A stretch of DNA of 64,000 nt. Origin: Myxocyprinus asiaticus (taxonomy: Eukaryota; Chordata; Actinopteri; Cypriniformes; Catostomidae). Below, piece by piece: positions 35,424 through 56,412 of the stretch. The stretch is from NCBI RefSeq assembly GCF_019703515.2, contig NC_059359.1:3365001-3429000 (forward strand), read 5' to 3'. The position numbers and the translations under genes were made by a program. Under the pieces are notes generated by a model. That model did no database searches. It was not told the origin of the DNA and worked only from the letters and a program-made list of their open reading frames with translations. Each line of letters opens with the position of its first letter. Positions within the stretch are counted from its first letter, which is position 1.

Positions 35424-36045
35424 AAGGAATTTTCCAGGTTCAATGCAAGTTAAGATCAATCAACAGCATTTTGTGGTAATCAACATTATGCCAAAAAAAA
35501 AAAAAAAAAAAATTGACTTGCCCCTCCTTTTCCTTAAAAACAAATGCAAAAATCACGGTTCCAGTGAGGCACTTACAATGGAAGTGAATATGGCCAATCT
35601 GTAAACGTTAAAATACTAACTTTTCAAAAGTATAGCCACAAGACGTAAACAATATGCATGTTAACATGATTTTAGTGTGATAAAATCACGTACTAACTTT
35701 TTTGTGTAAGTCATAGCCAAATTAAGGTTGCAATCATGATGTAATGTCAACAAACCCTAAAACTACTGTAAAAATGACCAACTTTACCGCTCAAATGATA
35801 CACAAGTTTTAACAAGAATTAAATGTATGTGATTTTATAAAAACATAAGCTTCACGTTTCTACCTTTAAACCCTCCAAAAAAAATTCCCCATTCACTTCC
35901 ATTGTAAGTTTCTCACTGTAACCCAGATTTTTTCCTCATTTAAAGAAAAGGACCGACGAGTTGAATTAATTTGTGGTAATCAACGTTATGCCACAAATGC
36001 CGTCAATTAATCTTAACTTCTACTGAACCCGGAATATTCCTTTAG
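35424..36045. mobile_element. Foldback element, copy 2
   Basis: Same family as 31121-32661 but without the nested insertion. The left end is AAAAGGAATTTTCCAGGTTC and the right end CCCGGAATATTCCTTTA. Confidence 0.85.
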
Positions 36046-36216
36046 CAAGAAACGTGTACCCACCTTTTAACTTTTGTGGTCACAAAATTTGAGACCTTTC
36101 CCTCAAAATCCAAATAACACAACTTAACAGAGAATCATTTGAGAATGTGAATAGCAAGATACCCTATCTGACCATTTGTGATTGGACCTCCCGAGAAGTT
36201 GTTAATGCTAAAACCA

Positions 36217-36220
<4 letters not shown>

Positions 36221-36257
<37 letters not shown>
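36221..36257. repeat. Poly(A) run of 37
   Basis: Uninterrupted A homopolymer. A possible retroposon tail, although no matching body was recognised upstream. Confidence 0.95.
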
Positions 36258-36260
<3 letters not shown>

Positions 36261-39200
36261 CAGGATGACCAACATGTGGTGATCACCACTGATGGCACCA
36301 AAACTCTGACTATTTAGCCCCCTCTAGCTCAAGTGTTCTGAATAACAATAGTCTCAGCCAGTCTCAACCAAACTGCTAATTGCCACATTCATGCTACTGC
36401 ATTAATGACAAGAGAGGAATGTAGCTAAATACAATTAACTATGCATGAGATGCTTGATCAAATGGACCACATTTGAGAACACAATGTTCCTCCCAGAAAG
36501 CGAGAACAAAAGGTTAAACCTGAATTTCAAGAAAGAAAATGCATTTATGATATTTGTGTTTACTGATAAGAAATTGTGCACATTGGTCACAGGTTTCTAC
36601 ATAAGCCATTAAAAAAAAAAAAAAATCACTATTTTCAGACCCACATGTATCCTCATCATTATAGAAGAAAAGACTATAAAGATTTTCTCCAATTTGAAAA
36701 TGTGACTTTCGAAAGATTTGTGTATGATTTCATAACTAGATTACATGTAAATTTAAGATTGAAAAAACCATGTAGATGCAGAAGCTTGCAAATGGAACAT
36801 AAAGTTATGTTTTCCCCCCATGAGCGCAACCACACCAGTGTTATTAGAAGTAATTCCATGCATTTCACAATGACAACATCCATCAGAAAGATTTTACAAT
36901 GTAATCAATCTCTACTAATGCAGTGCAATGTGTGTTTTGTCTGTAAACAAAGACAAAATATAAATATGTTAAGATGTTAAATATCTTTGTCAAACGGTCA
37001 ACACACGCCATCAAAACTCCATTTAAACAATAATATTATACCAATTATCCTCCATACACTCTTGTGTGAAACTATGTAATATTACAGTATTCACTGTATG
37101 TATTGTTTTTCCAGGATTGTGTAGTTTAACTAAAGCAAATCAATATATCAATTCTCCTTTTTCATCTTGAGTTGACATTATTTCATTGCCAATTGTTATG
37201 TAATTGTAATGCAACTAGGGCCAACAGTCTACTTTTGTCTATTCAAAAAGAGGATACACATTATGATTCCATAATGAGCACACTGTACGATTTATATAAT
37301 ACTAAAATGACTAATCTTCCCCGAAGTCTGTAAATTACTTAAAATTAATTCAAGATTAAAACATCTTTGAGAAAAATCAATAAATAAGGAACACGTAAAA
37401 CTCAACAAATGAAACCTTCACTTTTAAAAGTACATTGTAAGCACGTTTTGTGTTATACCAATGACAAAAGACTTATTTAACTAATATGACTGATTTAAAT
37501 AGGTATTATCAAGTTAATACTGGTGCGCCCATTGATTTGTTGTAGAATTGGTTACATTTGGTGCAGAACTTACAAGACAAATTTACCAACTTCACATATC
37601 ACATACCAAACATAATTACTTATTTTGGCCATTCAACAACAAGAAAAGTAATTGTTAAAGTTTTAAAAACGGGTTTCTAGATTTAATCTGAATATGCGCT
37701 GGTTTTGGCGATTATTGCGCAAACGTCGCTGTCGCCAAAAGTCGGCTATATTATTTACGTGTTGCTTACCTGAAGACGGGCCGTTCGGATGAGTGGGAAG
37801 TATGCCAAAAGAACTAAAGGGACACGATGTTCCTACACGTTATATAGGAGGCCAAGTCAGCCTATAGATTGAATTAGGGGGTGGGGCCGAAAGAGCATGT
37901 GGACGTTCAGACCCTCCGTGTGTTTACAACACATCATGCACGTTTCTGTCGTCCCCAACAAACATCGTTTTGTTCTTTTTGAAGGGGAGCCAATTCCTAA
38001 CGTTCATGGTTTATTTTTATACCCCAAAAACAAACGTTCCAGGAACCAAAAAGTTGTTTGCGGGGTAGTTTAGAACATCGTTTTCCTGGATTTGATCTTC
38101 TTATGTTGGGTTGTCAATAAACCGGCATGATAGCACGCCAACACCACTCAGACGTCTTTTTGATGTGTTTTTACATCTGCTCATCTGCAATACGTCTATA
38201 AGGATGTGTTTGATGTCAATGAGATGTTCAGCAGATGTCTTTGAGACGTTTATGATTTAGAATGTGTGTAAATCTGATCTTTTTACGAAGTTTAGCAGAT
38301 GAAAAGATCTAAAACAGACATCTCGGAGAGTGTGCTGCCTGGGCACGGTTTTACTCATGGTCTTATCATGAAACTCAATCTCTTACATAGGCAAATTTAG
38401 CTTTACCTTTGCAGGTAAAAGCAAGCATCATAGCAGAAATACGTGGATTTCAACAAGCATAGAAGACTGAGAATAGACGACTTCACCTCAGTCTTAAGTT
38501 TATGTAGTAACATTCGCTGTTTGAATCTCAAAACTGCTCTAATGAGGATTTTTACAGCATAAACAATTGATGTACCATCATTCCGTTTCTGAATCCCAGT
38601 ACAGGCCAACCAAAAAGTTCAATCTGTCCTGGTTTTGTACAGAAGTGTGCTTTATTCTAAGTGGGAAAACTGTGAGACAACATCAGTATTGCTTTTGGGA
38701 TTCAATGAAGGATCACAAACCCCTTGTTTCATGTGTTTGCACGTTCGTTTCACCTCTTATAAGGTAAAATGTGTCGAATCAGTCGGTTATTTGCTAGAGT
38801 AAAATACCCTTGTACTCTCTACAAGAAATGCCTGTCATACAACTTTCAAGGGGGTATTTACAAGGGTCATCTCCTCAAATTTCCCAAAATTGCTCAAAAA
38901 CCCAAACAATTGGCCTCTAAAATGTTGATGTGTGTGGCGTCATCTTCAGAACTGACATGATATGTGGTCGCCATTTAAGGAATGTTTTACTTTTCCAAAA
39001 AACACATTTCCGCTCCTTTACGAATGAGGAGAAACTGTAAAAACAGGTTTTTAATGATCGCATTAACAGTATTTAATGACTTGAGAGTCCCTGCGACTGA
39101 AAGGTTTATTTTATACAATATATAGGCCCAACTGTTCATGAGAAATATGGCGAACAGAGAGCCCGATTTTAATTAACAAATGGAGCCACCTGCCGGTCAG

Positions 39201-39535
39201 TGAATGAATTACAACTGTAACTCGTTCGGTATTTATTACACAACAGTGGCCTCTAGCGGAATACAAACGTAACTGCACCAATGTTATAATTGACAATTGT
39301 TTGTTTCTTCCTCACTTCTGCAATCCCAGCTACCTAATTTGGTTGCCACCTATATACATCTATGTGCACTTTTTTTGCAAGCAGTTTACAATTTAAAATT
39401 CTCCACCTTAAATTGCCATAGTAAAATGAGCATTGGATAATAATGAACTGGTTTTAAAAACTACTCATTTTAATCTCAATTCAGTAGGCTAATAAGTATT
39501 TTTGTACGTGCAAGAAAATGACAAGGCTGTAATTT
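36258..39535. other. Gene-free apart from the candidate first exon at 37770-37846
   Basis: 36258-37740 and 37850-39535 show no coding exon. 38140-38260 has short GATGT-type repeats. The stretch ends at the 3' end of hmgn2. Confidence 0.45.
37770..37846 (-). promoter_or_regulatory. Candidate TATA promoter and first exon (distal) of the small membrane-protein gene
   Basis: On the minus strand TATATAA lies at 37846-37840. About 70 bp downstream, CGTCTTCAG is followed by the strong donor GTAAGCAAC (exon end at 37770). The exon is open in the same phase as the exon at 29257, with no in-frame ATG, so it would act as 5' UTR. Linking it to that gene is inference from strand and phase. Confidence 0.4.
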
Positions 39536-39551
39536 TTCTGGACAGTTTTTT

Positions 39552-39557
39552 TTTATT
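39552..39557 (-). terminator. hmgn2: hmgn2 poly(A) signal
   Basis: AATAAA on the minus strand about 635 bp after the hmgn2 stop codon. It is a long 3' UTR, as is usual for HMGN genes. Confidence 0.65.
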
Positions 39558-40191
39558 CAAAACCATTTAAAACAAAGCGCTTTGCACAGTCACTGAATAT
39601 CCTTCCACTGTTTCAGAACATAACTTAATTAAAAAAAAAAAGAAGACAAATTCTAACACACCTCTAAGGAAATTTTAAGTTCACATTGTCAATTTATTCA
39701 TCATTTATCAAATTTTTTTGTGTATTTTTTATTTTTTTTTTGTGACAATTTCATTGTAACGTCCTTAAAAAAAAGTAAAAATTAAAACAGTATTTGTAAG
39801 ATTAAATGCTAACAACATGGTGAAAACCCTTCTCACAACATTTTAGAAACACTCTTAAGCTGCCTTTTGAGAATGTTTTGGTGTTTAAAATCCAAAGAAA
39901 AAGAAAGTAAAGGAAACACACAAGCTAAGGACAAAATTGGTGCATTTTACCGTTTTAAACACCGATTTAACGAATGTGGAAACCATATTTGGCAAGATAA
40001 AGACGGCTTGATTCTAAAAATGGGATACGAATGGACATGAATGAAACATAGTAACTTGTGTCAAATCAATCAGTACATCAAAAAGCAAGTCAACTATAAA
40101 TGTTATTCTTAATATAAAACTTGGTAAAAAATAGTTATTTCAAACTGTACAGTCACCAAGTACATAGAAGGATCAGACACTCATCAGCTTT

Positions 40192-42119
40192 TCATTTAGC
40201 ATCAGCAGCAGCGTCAACCTTTTGTGCCTAAAAGAACGGGATAAATAAGAACAGTCAGTTAATGAAATAAGACAGAATAACTGAAGGGAAATCCATAGTT
40301 ATCTGCTACTGTCCAAGCCATTTTAGTTATATCTAATTCAAATTTGAAGAGCTGCATTTTAAAATGTACATGTTTAAGGCTGAAAAATGTTTTAGACACA
40401 TGTTAGTTGCCGTTATCTTTCCTTTAACGCTCATCTGTGTTGACTGTGGTGTTGGAGGCTTAAAACTAAGATCTGGTACATACCTGGTCTGCCTTGGCAT
40501 CTCCATTTTCAGCAGGGTTGCTGCCCTTCTTCCCCTTGGCGGGCTTCTGTGTGACCAGTGACAATAAAAAAATGAGAAATTCTAACAACAGACATGTAAC
40601 CGAAGACTGATGTTTAGGATGCATTAACAGGAGGTCAACGCATTAAGTTCTCTATCAGAACAGAATTCAATTACTAAATGGTCACATCTATGTGAACAAC
40701 CAATAATGCAAATATGTACATCCTTACCTTAGGTGCAGCTTTTTTGGGCTTTGGTTCTGCTTTAGGGGGAGCTGGTTTCTGTAAACCAATTTCGATATAA
40801 ATTAGACAAAAAGAACTTCAGATTTAAAGACGATTTCCCATTCATTTCTATCGCATTGATTGATACTTACAGCAGACAATCTTGCAGAGCGTCTTGTTGG
40901 CTGCAACGAAAAAATATTACTGATTATAACCAGAGTAAATGATCTATGGGAATATACATAGCAATACGAGCATAATGACAAAAATAATAATATTAGTACA
41001 TTAAGACACTGGGCCTCATTCATGAAACACGAGCAGAACAAATTTGTACTGTAAACAGTAATTATATAAGAATTTTTCCAAACGTGTTTCATAAACAAAA
41101 GATGTACAAATAAATAAAAATTAGTAGTAATAAAAAAATAGAAAAGACAAACCTCCTCCTTGCCTTTGGCGGCTTTGTCACCATCAGCCTAGATAAATAA
41201 AAAAAAATAGAAAAACACACAAAAGTGTTACAGAAATCTAATATTTTCAAAAGAATCGAAACACTTCGTTGACACAGTAACAGGACATTACGTCACGAAT
41301 GATAAACCGCCATTGTTTGTCATAACGGATAAGCGCGTGCTGTTTTTGCGGTGTGTTCCCGCGCATTTTCAAATTTCAAATTCAAATCCGGGCAAACACG
41401 GCTTCCTTTTGTTTGGCTGCATCACTACGCGCCTTTTAAACGAGCGATGGGCGATTATGGCGTTGCAGCGCCAAAGTTCTTTTATTTTCGTCACGGAACC
41501 ATTGGGAGGCATTTAAAAAGGCGTTATGACACTACAATAAAATATAAATCAAATTTAAACCGTCCAAAAACGTTTAACAAGAAATACACCGTCTTCTGCC
41601 ACTAAAGACAGGTGCTGTAAAGATGGCAGCTTGACGTTTCGAGAAGGCGTATTAACAGGAATAGCCACAACGGAGCAATACATCACATAAATGCTTTTTA
41701 AGACCAAAAATACACATGTTTGCAACGTTAATCTGATATCAAGTCAAATGAAGCAGAAATAACCGCGAATTGTGACCGCGCTATTTTTTCCCACCAACTT
41801 AAACACAAACACGGATCTGGAAAAACTGCATCAAAACAGTAATATCGTAATAAATTCGAAGGTATAGATTAAATATAGATTAGTATAGGAGTTGAAAGAG
41901 CATGAAAAGCGGTGTATGACCTGGAAATTCCCTCCTTTTGCATTATCTAGTAATCTGGCGGATTAAACAGGATGTGGCTTTATTTTGGTGGAGTAACTAT
42001 AAAAGAATAGAGCATTATTAGCCTATTTCACATGCTCCACTGATTTTATTTCAGCAAAAAAGACGTTATATTTATTTTTTAAAAATATTGCAATGTGTCC
42101 TTACCTTTCTTTTGGGCAT
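40192..42119 (-). CDS. hmgn2: High mobility group nucleosome-binding protein 2
   Basis: Six coding exons on the minus strand: 42119-42105, 41188-41153, 40900-40871, 40778-40728, 40546-40484 and 40227-40192. All have AG/GT borders and all boundaries fall between codons. They give a 76-residue, lysine- and alanine-rich protein with no hydrophobic segment. It opens MPKRK. The nucleosome-binding core RRSARLSA is at about residues 20-27, followed by the proline/lysine block KPAPPKAEPKPKK, then GKKGSNPAENGDAKADQ and the acidic-basic tail. Human HMGN2 is 90 residues with the same block order. The protein binds nucleosome cores, loosens chromatin and acts in the nucleus. It lies just downstream of dhdds in the same orientation, as in human 1p36, which favours hmgn2 over other HMGN members. 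The start is the only ATG, at the head of exon 1. Confidence 0.93.
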
Positions 42120-42460
42120 CTTGACTCCAAAAAATCAGCAAAAAAATGCTACGATCAGAATATTTGTGTAAATAACGTGCTGGTAAGCGACGACGCCGTG
42201 CACGCCTCTCTGCGGTTCGCGTAAAAATACAATAACGGCTGTATATGTTTTACTAAGTTTTTATATTGAAATTTAAGATAGAAACCGGTTGAAACCAGAT
42301 TCTGCGTATTCCGCTCAGGGATTGGCTGCGAAGACGATCACGTGTCGCTGGGCGTCGCTTATCTCTTAAAGCAACAATGACAAAATCCTCCGGTCAGATT
42401 TCAAAAAGCAGACGAATGCTCGTCCTTGTCTTTGTAAAATGGACGCCTCCTATTGGCCAG
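42120..42460 (-). promoter_or_regulatory. hmgn2: hmgn2 5' UTR and promoter region
   Basis: CpG-containing DNA just upstream of the ATG, with no TATA box. On the minus strand there are CCAAT-type motifs at about 42320 (AGCCAATCCC) and 42447 (GCCAATAGG). A CACGTG E-box lies at 42340-42345. Together these resemble a housekeeping promoter. Confidence 0.55.
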
Positions 42461-42583
42461 AACGGAATTAAAGCGGGAATTTAATTTTTAAAAATAATTT
42501 ATAACAATGTTAAATTCACACTGCAAGACTCTCACATTTTATAATAAAAGTAAAATCATCAAAACCACGAAATAACACAAATG

Positions 42584-43975
42584 GAAGTATATTATGGAGG
42601 ACGAAATTTATTAATAAATAAATAAATACACAAATTTGTCTGTAAATAAATATATAATTAAATGTGCGAGTGGATATACAAATAATTAAATACATAAACG
42701 CGCCAATTAATGCAAAATAATACAATATTAATGTATAAATATACAATATACATGTCTGTATTTATTTTTTCTTCATGCAACATGCTGATGAGAGGATGTC
42801 AATCAAACATCAGCAGTGTTAGGTAAGTTACTCTAAGTAATTAATTACTAACTAGTCATTACATCTTCTTCAGTGTAATTAGATTACTGTACTAATTACT
42901 CTGTCTGAAAAGTAATTGTGTTGCTTATTACTAATTACTTTCTAAAATCCTTATCAACCTCGACCAGATGAAAAATACAAGGATAGACATGAAATTGTAC
43001 TTTTAATTCTTTCAAATAAATTATTCATGAACTGGCCAGAGAATTTAAGGGAGCAGTGTTCAATTAGAAAACACATTTTAACATTACACGTTAAATTTAG
43101 ATTTTAAATTCACTATTGTTTTATATAGAATTGTTCTATAGTCTATACAGTATTTAACGCAATTATATTAGAAGTAACTGTAATTAAATTACTGAAAATT
43201 TGAGAGTAATCTCTCTACTTTTTTCAATAAAAAAAATTATTTTATTACAGTAATTAATTACTTAGTAATGCATTACACCCAACACTGTAAATAAATAAAT
43301 CCAAAAATGTGTCCGTAAATAAATAAATGTGCGAGTGGATATACAAATAATCAAATACATAAATAAATAAATGTGCCAATTAATGCAAAATAATACAATA
43401 TAAATATACAATTTAACATTTCTGTATTTATTTTTCCTTCATGCAACATGCTAATGAGAGGATGTCAATCAAACATCAGTAGTCGGACTTTATGACACCA
43501 TTGGCTGTTCATTGTAAAAGTGTTTCTTGACTATGACATTAATAAGGACAATACTGAATTTTCACAATCAATAAATTAAATGTTTAGCAAAGGATCTCGC
43601 TTTTACGATTTTCGCTGCCTGGCAGAGCAACTCTGCTATCGACATTCTCTTCATCATAGTGAAACTGCAAACTCCCGCCAAAAAACGTTGCACCTGGTAT
43701 GGGTAGTTTGACTGCAGACATCCTCTCATTAGCATGTTGCCAAGGAAAAATTAATACAGAACAGCACACAGAAATAAATGTGATTGAAGAAATATAGAAT
43801 GTGGAATAAAAATCAACTTTAAATGTCGTATTTCCCCAACCATTTATTTGTTTTATAATGTATTATTTTTGCATTGATTGGTGCATTTATTTATTTGTAT
43901 ATCTCCTCGCACATTTAAATATTGATATATTTGTTTTTTGCAGGTTTCCTCCTCTATAGTATATGAACCATGAAG
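42584..43975. mobile_element. Palindromic element with duplicated arm and nested MITE
   Basis: The left end has TATTATGGAGGACGAAATTT and the right end, inverted, has related TATAGAGGAGGAAACC. Arms are rich in TAAATAAATAAA and carry GTGCGAGTGGATATACAAAT. The left-arm segment 42600-42812 is repeated directly at 43290-43478. Between the two sits a MITE. GACATCCTCTCATTAGCATGTTG at 43719 on is the inverted copy of the arm end. No transposase seen. Confidence 0.75.
42815..43288. mobile_element. MITE between the duplicated arms
   Basis: CAGTGTTAGGTAAGTTACTC at the left and GTAATGCATTACACCCAACACTG at the right are inverted counterparts of a very common fish MITE type. Confidence 0.7.
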
Positions 43976-44206
43976 TGACCAAAATATGTCTTATATTAAT
44001 CTTATTTTACAGCTCTGCAAACTTTGGTCATTTTCTCAACCAACTTTATAAGGTGCATCCTGGAATGCTTTTTAAACAGTACTGAAGGAGTTCCAATGTA
44101 TGCTGGACACTTGTTCTTTTCCTGTAATGTTCACTTCAACTTATCCATTAAAAAAACGTAAAATTTTAAATTAGCCAAAAAAATCATATGTAATCCCAAT
44201 GTATAC

Positions 44207-44630
44207 TTAAAGGAATATTCCAGGTTCAGTACAAGTTAAGGTCAATTAACAACATTTGTGATATAATGTTGATTACCACCAAATTTAATTTCCACATGTA
44301 CCTCCATTTCTTTAAAAAAAAAAAAAAAAGAAAAGAAAAAGTAAAAATCGAGGTTACAGTGAGGCACCTACAATGGAGCCAATTTGTGGAGGGTTTAAAG
44401 TCAGAAATGGGTGCTTATAAACGTATAATTTTATAAAAGCACTTCAATTCATTCTTCAGTTAAAGCTCATGTATTATAAGAGCTGTAAAGTTGTACAAAT
44501 CATAGTTTTTACAGTCGTTTTAGGGTTTATAGTGTTACGTCGTTGTCAACAAAGTTGTCAGATTTGTAACTTGCAATCAGGAAATAATTAGAAATTCTCA
44601 AAAAGACAAAACTTTCCAGGAGTCAGATCA
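44207..44630. mobile_element. Foldback element, copy 3 (one arm)
   Basis: TTAAAGGAATATTCCAGGTTCAG with the arm sequence of copies 1 and 2, ending within the central region. The second arm is absent. Confidence 0.78.
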
Positions 44631-44670
44631 GAACTCACTCTCAAATTGAAATAATTGAGATAAATGTATT

Positions 44671-45035
44671 ATTTATTAGTTTTACATTTTATTGTTAGGC
44701 TTTATTTTCCTTGTAAGGAATGGAATTGTTAGCCAGATGTGACCAATATGAAATCATTATGTACAGGGTTCCCATGGTCACTAAAAAAAACCTGGAAATG
44801 TCAGGGAATTTCAGAACTGTGTTTTGAAAATCATGTCATTAAAATTAATCATGGAAATTACTATTGTTAAATGTGGATTCTCTAGTTATGCTGTGCTCTA
44901 AAATAGTTAATTAGCTAGATATTGCTTGAGTAAAACATCCTCACAAGCCATAGTGATGTCTGATTTGTAACCAAATCATTCTCAAGTCAGACAGGTTTAT
45001 AAATCAGTCTGAATTTCCATTGTTTTTAAAACAGG
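44671..45035. repeat. 365-bp direct repeat, copy A (downstream of dhdds stop)
   Basis: Nearly identical to 47636-48003, with only a handful of substitutions and a 1-2 bp length change. It contains AATAAA on the minus strand (44701-44706), which could serve the dhdds transcript. Part of it (44764-45105) has GGGTTCCCA/GGGAACCCC inverted ends and looks like a MITE. Confidence 0.9.
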
Positions 45036-45331
45036 TATCCAATACTGACAAACGACTGGAAAAGTCATGAAAATTCATTGGTCAAAAAGTGCGGGAACCC
45101 CGTTTAGATCTCTGCAAAAACACAAAGCCACAGTGCAATTAAACTAATTTCACCCATTGCATTTTCTGGCATTTCTAGTTTAAAAAGGCAACCCCTGTTA
45201 TCAATCAAAATGAATTTAATGTAAAATTTGTGATCCACTGCTAGAGGAGATATTTCCAAGACAAACATACAGTACACATGTAACCACAGCCCCATAAAAC
45301 GGGGTGAAACATCTTTCCATATCTAAATTAT

Positions 45332-53757
<8,426 letters not shown>

Positions 53758-54371
53758 GGCAGCTATTCCTGTTAAAATAAAAAGAGTTACAGTCACTAAA
53801 GTAAGTGGTCCTGCAATTTTATAAATATAAATTAATTGTAGAGATTTCTGGGGATTTTTTGGAGATCTTTGGAATTAATAAATGTAAACAATTATATTAA
53901 TTAGTGTACAAATTGCTTTATTTTTAGATATTTTAAGCTGACTCTACTCAAACAGTCACAAAGAGCAATATCTAAGCTATAAAATATTTTAGAACATAGT
54001 GAAACCAGACAAAATATCCATTACAGATATTTCCATGAAGATTTTACTGATGCCCATGACTTTTCCAGGCCTGGAAATCACAATCTGACAAATTCCAATG
54101 TCCATACTTTAAATATCCCTGAAAATAAAATATCTATCTATCTATGTACTCTTTAACTTCTCAATTTCTTTAGACTTCCTTTTGATTTAAATCACGAATA
54201 GGAAAATGCATTGTAGACAACATCCGAACTATTACGCTCTTGCGTTCTTAAAATAGCATGTCAATACTAGTACATGCATTAAACGGAGGCTTTCATTCAA
54301 ACAAATCGACAATATTATGAATTGAACCGTTAATTCGCTGATCTTGAAGAAATTATAAAGCTCCAACTCAC

Positions 54372-54420
54372 AGCCTGTAGGATGACGTCTTCTTCCTCTG
54401 ACAGGACGTGACGTCAGATA
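54372..54420 (-). promoter_or_regulatory. dhdds: dhdds non-coding first exon and CRE-bearing promoter
   Basis: A donor (CAGGCT followed by GTGAGTTGG) at 54372/54371 ends a putative 5' UTR exon. The next acceptor would precede the ATG exon (53757). A perfect TGACGTCA palindrome at 54409-54416, plus TGACGTC at 54383-54389 read in the same region, are CREB/ATF-type sites at or just beside the start of transcription. No TATA box. Confidence 0.6.
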
Positions 54421-54519
54421 AACGCGTCTGCAAAAGCAAAATAATTCGATTTAAAAAAGAAAACCACAAATTAAACTGTAATTTTTCGTAACTTGTAGAG
54501 TAGTTACAAGAGTTGTAAA

Positions 54520-54645
54520 TATTAATAATTAATCATAATGATAATAATAAAATTAATAAATCTGTATTATTTTATTTTAAATTAAATAGTTTATGTTTAT
54601 TTTACTCAAATTATGATAGTATTAAAAATATAATAATTATTTATG

Positions 54646-54705
<60 letters not shown>

Positions 54706-55011
54706 TTATTTATTTATTTTAGTTTATTTTTTAGTTTGAAAGAAGGGTAAAACAATAAAATCTATACTTAGGCATTTAAGTAGCTTAATGATGACAGCAT
54801 GCTAAAAAGTTTCTACGTTTTAATGTGACCTTCATATAACCTATTAGTTTTAATAATAATAAAAAAAAATCAATCCTTAATAGTAATAATAATAATATCA
54901 ATAATTCTAACTGTTTTTATTTTAAATTAAATAGTTTGTTTATTTCACTCTGTTTAGATTATGATAGTATTAAAAATATAATAAATTTATTTTTATTTAA
55001 TTTTAATTTTA

Positions 55012-55086
<75 letters not shown>

Positions 55087-55495
55087 TCTGAAAGAAGGGT
55101 AAAACAATAAAATCTGTGCATAGGCATTTAGGTAGCTTAATGATGACAGAATGCTAAAAAGTTTCTACATTTTAATGTGACCTTCATATAACCTATTAGT
55201 TTTAATTAAAAAAAAAATCAATCCTTAATAATAATAATAATAATAATAATAATATCAATAATTCTAACTGTTTTTATTTTATTTTAAATTAAATAGTTTA
55301 TTTATTTCACTTTGTTTATATTATGATAGTATTAAAAATATAATAAATATATATATATTTTTTTATATTTTAGTCTGAAAGTAGGGTAAAACAATAAAAT
55401 CTATATGTTGGCATTTAAGTAGTTTAATGATGACAGCATGCTAAAAAGTTTTACGTTTTAATGTGACCTTCATATAACCTGTTAGTTTTAAAAAA
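54520..55495. repeat. AT-rich tandem triplication
   Basis: Three copies of a 285-350-bp unit (about 54520-54865, 54866-55211 and 55212-55495). Each has TAAATTAAATAGTTTATTT, TATGATAGTATTAAAAATAT, GGGTAAAACAATAAAATCT and GTGACCTTCATATAACC. Copies 1 and 2 contain expanded (TA)n tracts (54650-54701 and 55015-55082). Copy 3 has a short one. Confidence 0.9.
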
Positions 55496-55979
55496 AATAA
55501 ATCCCTGGGACATAAAAGTGCACTTAATCGAAGGAACACCCAGATCGGAAAAGTGTCAGACAGTAGCACTAAATTACAATTCAACAATAGGCAAAGTTTA
55601 TTCTGTGGACATAAACAGTACTCCTGTTTTTAAATGTCAAAAGGTGAATTAATACTTACATAATGACTGACATTTAGCTCTTGACTTAAAGTCACACAAG
55701 AAAGTCATAGTTTACTTCTGAAGATTAAATTGTACTATTGTAGTATAGACACTTTACTATTCCATAATCTCACTGGAGCTGAGAAGGTGTCATATTTAAA
55801 TGCTGAATTAAAAAAAAAAAAAAAAAAAAATGCTAAAAGCTAAATTTGTACTTGTTTAATAAAACCAGAGTACATAATTTTCTTGGCTGTTGTTTACTAC
55901 ATCATATCTGGGTCACGGGACAATGCCCATGTTCTCGTTTGAAGTATGCCCGGGAATGTATTTCTACCTGCAAAACATA
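55496..55979. other. Gene-free AT-rich stretch
   Basis: No gene. Contains an A run at 55809-55830 just before the SINE. The segment near 55504-55545 resembles 6655-6700. Confidence 0.45.
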
Positions 55980-56412
55980 CTTTTTTACCCTCCCCTTTTC
56001 TCCACAATTTGGAATTCCCAATGCGCTCCAAGACCTCGTGGTGACATAGTGACTCGCCTCAATCCGGCTGGCGGAGGACAAAGCTCAGTTGCCTCCGCGT
56101 CTGAGACAGTCAATCCGCGCAACTTATCATGTGGCTTGTTGAGCGCGTTACCGCGGAGACCTAGCGCATGTGGAGGTTTCACACTATTCTCTGTGGCATC
56201 CACGCACAACTCACCACGCGCCCCACCGAGAGCGAACCACATTATAGTGACCACGAGGAGGTTACCCCATGTTACTCTACCCTCCATAGCAACCAGGTCA
56301 ATTTGGTTGCTTAGGAGACCTGGCTGGAGTCACTCAGCACGCCCTAGATTCGAACTCACGACTCCAGGTGTGGTAGTCAGCGTCAATACTCGTTGAGCTA
56401 CCCAGGCCCCAG
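55980..56412 (-). mobile_element. tRNA-derived SINE, full length
   Basis: On the minus strand it starts GGGGCCTGGGTAGCTCAACG (A box), has GTCGTGAGTTCGAATC (B box), the CCAGCCAGGTCTCC body and GTGGAGAAAAGGGGAGGGT near the tail. Same family as 24752-25110 and 2587-2680. It is the most complete copy in the window. Confidence 0.92.

Larger units (their letters stand above)
34207..37769. other. Presumed intron of the small membrane-protein gene: no exon seen
   Basis: Contains a 35040-35230 segment that repeats 27840-28020 in inverted orientation (GATCCGATCAC motifs), the foldback copy at 35424-36045 and a long A run. No coding exon was recognised. Confidence 0.45.
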
